A DNA stretch of 7,103 nt from Kiritimatiellales bacterium (GTDB lineage: Bacteria; Verrucomicrobiota; Kiritimatiellia; Kiritimatiellales; Pontiellaceae), in the NCBI GenBank assembly GCA_015486775.1, contig WFRA01000363.1:1-7103 (forward strand), given 5' to 3'. A program made the translations under genes and the position numbers. The stretch's first letter is position 1, and each line of letters begins with the position of its first letter. A model generated the notes under the pieces. It was not told where the DNA came from. It worked only from the letters and a program-made list of their open reading frames with translations, and did not search any database. Positions 5,007 to 7,103 of this stretch are shown piece after piece.

Positions 5007-7103
5007 ATGAAAGCACAGCACCTCTCAACTATCGCCCTGCTAGGAGTCCTTCCAATCCTTGGATGCCAAAACAGTCCCGCACCGGAATCCAACTGGGACG
5101 AAACCGCAACCGTGGGCATTGCCACCAACCGCGTGGTGCTACCCAACAGCCAGTCGCTCACCCCCGCCGGAACCACCACCGAGCTTCCAGGCATGCGGCC
5201 GGTCGCGGTGGCCATCTCCCCGAACGGAAAGCTTTTGGTCACGGCGGGAAAAACCAGCAAGCTGGTGGTACAGGATCTTCCAACGATTGGAAAGCCGCGC
5301 TTCATCGCCCTGCCCAACGAAAACGATCCGGTGGAGGTGATGGAGACCAACGACATGAAGCCCGACAAGAAGGGGCAGATCAGCTATACCGGCCTGCTCT
5401 TCTCCCCTGACGGCCAGCGCATCTACCTGAGCAATGTGGACGGCAGCGTCAAGGTTTTTTCGGTGAATGGCCGCGAAGTAAAGCCGGAAGGCACCTGGAA
5501 GCTGCCCAAGAAGGCCTCCAAACAACGCAGCGCCGAGATTCCTGCGGGGCTGGCGGTTTCCAAGGATGGGAAACGCCTCTATGTCTGCGGCAGCCTCTCC
5601 AACAACCTCCACGAACTCGACACCGCCACCGGCAAGGTGCTACGCAGCATTCCCGTGGGCATGATTCCCTACCAAGTGGTTCTACGCAACAATCTGGCCT
5701 ATGTCAGCAACCGCGCGGGTCGCCGACCGGTGGAGGGCGACGCCGTGGAAAACTCCGGCCAAGGCGTTTATGTGCGGGTGGAAGGCGAGCTTTCCCTGCC
5801 ACAGGGAACCGTGGGCGTGGTGGATCTGGAATCCGGAAAGATGGTCAAGGAGATCGCGGTGGGAAAACAACCCGGTGCCATGAAAATCTCACCAAATGGA
5901 AAATTCCTGGTCGTGGCCAACGCCGATTCCGATACGCTCAGCGTGATCAATCTCCAAACCTTGGAAGTCGTGGGTTCGCCTTCCGTACGCTGGAAGATCG
6001 ACGACCCGTTCGGTGCCTCCCCGACCGCGCTCGCGTTCTGGGGAAAATCGACGCTGCTCGTCTGCCTCGGCACCCAGAACGCGCTGGCCGTTTTCGACTT
6101 CGAACGCGACGGGGACGTCGAACTCGAAGGCATGATCCCCACCGCCTGGTTCCCCTCCGGCATCGTGGTTGACCGCAAGAACAAAATGCTGCACGTCTCC
6201 AACATGAAGGGGCTCGGTTCCGGCGCCAACTTGATCCGGGAGGGCAAGAAATCGAGGACGCGCGCCTACTTCGGAACCCTCTCGCACATTCCGCTGCCCG
6301 ACGACGAGGACGATCTCGAAGAGCTAACGGAGCAGGTGCTCGACAACTACCGCATCGACGTGGTCCGCCGCGCCCTCCTCCCCGCCCGCGCCGGCCAAGA
6401 ACCGGTGCCGGTTCCCGAACGCTCCGGCGAGCCGAGCGTCTTCAAGCACGTCGTCTACATCATCCGCGAAAACCGCACCTACGACCAGGTGCTCGGGGAT
6501 GTCGCCAAAGGCGAAGGCGACGAAAGCCTCTGCACATTCGGCGCCCGAATCACGCCGAACATCCACAAGCTCGTGGATGAATTTGTCCTGCTCGACAACA
6601 TCTACTGCTCCAGCATCCTGAGCGCCGACGGCCACAACTGGTGCCTCTCCGCCTTCGCCAACGACTACCTCGAGCGCAGCTTCGCCGGCTGGCCGCGCGC
6701 CTACCCCGACGGGCTGGGCTACAACGATATCGACGTGATGGCCTGGTCGCCGCAGGGGTTCCTCTGGAGTGCCGCCGACAAGGCGGGCAAGAGCGTCCGC
6801 GTCTATGGCGAAATGTGCCTCGGCAAAACCATGTTCGCCGACCCCTCCAAAAAAGGAAGACCCACCTTCCTCGACTTTTTCAACGATTGGAAAACCGGCA
6901 CCACCAACTGCACCTTCGAGACCCAGCCCGCCCACGCCTCGGTGGCGCCCTTCCTCGCCACCAACTATCCCGCCTGGGCCGCCAACATTCCCGACCAGGT
7001 TCGCGCCGACATCTTTATCGAGCATATGAAAGCCTGCGAGCGCGGCGAGGCGGAGTTCGAAAACCTCCACATCCTCTCCGTCCACAACAACCATACCTCC
7101 GGC
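5007..7103 (+). CDS. Lipoprotein: YncE-like beta-propeller fused to phosphoesterase/alkaline-phosphatase-like domain (3' end outside window)
   Basis: The frame is open for 699 codons from ATG 5007 (AGAGGA upstream) to the right edge. A lipoprotein signal ends in the lipobox L-P-I-L-G-C20, so the protein is anchored in a membrane. Residues 62 to about 410 form a beta-propeller with repeated blades: AISPNGKLLVTAG, LFSPDGQRIYLSN, AVSKDGKRLYVCG, VVDLESGKMVKEIAVG and ISPNGKFLVVANADSDTLSVIN. After an acidic linker (DDEDDLEE), residues 480-699 begin a phosphoesterase (PF04185-like, alkaline phosphatase superfamily) domain: H481-VVYIIR-E488-N489-R-T-Y-D, then LSADGHNW (538-545), and NNHTSG at the edge, the equivalent of NDHT-x-G. 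E488-N489 would be metal ligands by analogy with AcpA. Automated annotation calls this architecture bifunctional YncE/alkaline phosphatase. The substrate is unknown. It is adjacent to another exported phosphoesterase. Confidence 0.9.
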   Translation, partial: MKAQHLSTIALLGVLPILGCQNSPAPESNWDETATVGIATNRVVLPNSQSLTPAGTTTELPGMRPVAVAISPNGKLLVTAGKTSKLVVQDLPTIGKPRFIALPNENDPVEVMETNDMKPDKKGQISYTGLLFSPDGQRIYLSNVDGSVKVFSVNGREVKPEGTWKLPKKASKQRSAEIPAGLAVSKDGKRLYVCGSLSNNLHELDTATGKVLRSIPVGMIPYQVVLRNNLAYVSNRAGRRPVEGDAVENSGQGVYVRVEGELSLPQGTVGVVDLESGKMVKEIAVGKQPGAMKISPNGKFLVVANADSDTLSVINLQTLEVVGSPSVRWKIDDPFGASPTALAFWGKSTLLVCLGTQNALAVFDFERDGDVELEGMIPTAWFPSGIVVDRKNKMLHVSNMKGLGSGANLIREGKKSRTRAYFGTLSHIPLPDDEDDLEELTEQVLDNYRIDVVRRALLPARAGQEPVPVPERSGEPSVFKHVVYIIRENRTYDQVLGDVAKGEGDESLCTFGARITPNIHKLVDEFVLLDNIYCSSILSADGHNWCLSAFANDYLERSFAGWPRAYPDGLGYNDIDVMAWSPQGFLWSAADKAGKSVRVYGEMCLGKTMFADPSKKGRPTFLDFFNDWKTGTTNCTFETQPAHASVAPFLATNYPAWAANIPDQVRADIFIEHMKACERGEAEFENLHILSVHNNHTSG
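5050..5064. repeat. Palindrome TTCCAA-N3-TTGGAA, one arm mismatch
   Basis: TTCCAATCCTTGGAT differs from the perfect arms only at its last base. It lies in the part of the lipoprotein gene encoding the lipobox (L-P-I-L-G-C). Confidence 0.45.
5278..5292. repeat. Palindrome TTCCAA-N3-TTGGAA, perfect copy 3
   Basis: TTCCAACGATTGGAA has perfect 6-base arms around CGA. It lies in the propeller part of the lipoprotein gene and encodes part of D-L-P-T-I-G-K, in another codon register from copies 1 and 2. Confidence 0.8.
5558..5572. repeat. Palindrome TTCCAA-N3-TTGGAA, one arm mismatch
   Basis: TTCCAAGGATGGGAA has one mismatch in the right arm (TGGGAA for TTGGAA). It lies in the lipoprotein gene and encodes V-S-K-D-G-K. 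Confidence 0.4.
5952..5966. repeat. Palindrome TTCCAA-N3-TTGGAA, one arm mismatch
   Basis: CTCCAAACCTTGGAA has one mismatch at its first base and encodes L-Q-T-L-E in register 0 of the lipoprotein gene. Confidence 0.4.
6878..6892. repeat. Palindrome TTCCAA-N3-TTGGAA, one arm mismatch
   Basis: TTTCAACGATTGGAA differs from perfect copy 3 only at its third base (T for C) and shares the same CGA centre. It encodes F-F-N-D-W-K in the phosphatase part of the lipoprotein gene. Confidence 0.45.

Noticed and set aside
6324..7094. Long minus-strand open frame (256 codons)
   Set aside because: It lies antisense to the clearly recognisable phosphatase lipoprotein frame and has no domain or ribosome binding site support. 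Long antisense frames are expected in GC-rich genes.
1..7103. tRNA, rRNA, CRISPR array, insertion sequence or phage genes
   Set aside because: No cloverleaf-like segment, regular spacer-repeat array, transposase motif or terminal inverted repeat was seen on either strand.

Overview
The window reads as chromosomal DNA of a GC-rich, Gram-negative-type bacterium. Envelope targeting is prominent: a signal-peptide surface protein, an inner-membrane-anchored foldase, a multi-pass permease, a Tat-type phosphoesterase and a large lipoprotein. The style of the leftmost secreted protein, the long YncE-propeller/phosphatase lipoprotein and the gene mix suggest the PVC group (Kiritimatiellota or Verrucomicrobiota). 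This is a tentative inference, because no rRNA or other phylogenetic marker is present.

Layout. Positions 1-323 (minus strand) hold the 5' end of a secreted protein gene that runs off the left edge. Positions 324-510 are an AT-richer divergent intergenic region. It holds a good sigma70-like promoter for the minus gene, a 13-bp direct repeat (two copies 45 bp apart), a 9-bp direct repeat and a small inverted repeat next to the weak candidate promoter of the plus-strand genes. From 511 to the right edge six genes lie on the plus strand with gaps of 14, 20, -4, 32 and 9 bases and no visible terminator, so they are probably one transcription unit: yicC (YicC/YloC RNase family), gmk (guanylate kinase), a membrane-anchored PpiC-type prolyl isomerase, a HupE/UreJ-type permease with a large extracytoplasmic N-terminal domain, a Tat-exported metallophosphoesterase, and a lipoprotein joining a YncE-like beta-propeller to a phosphoesterase/alkaline-phosphatase-like domain (open at the right edge).

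How the genes fit together. yicC-gmk is a widespread housekeeping pair (RNA turnover and GMP-to-GDP conversion). The omega subunit gene rpoZ, which follows gmk in many bacteria, is not here. Instead comes a prolyl isomerase-HupE pair, translationally coupled by a TTGA overlap, and then two exported phosphoesterases. The foldase may serve the permease or the exported enzymes, but the sequence does not prove this.

The most unusual signal is not a gene. A 15-bp interrupted palindrome, TTCCAA-N3-TTGGAA, occurs three times with perfect arms and four more times with one arm mismatch. Copies lie in different genes and all three reading frames. A 12-base specified word is expected about 0.0004 times in 7 kb of random sequence, so this looks like a dispersed, possibly genome-wide, DNA motif of unknown role.
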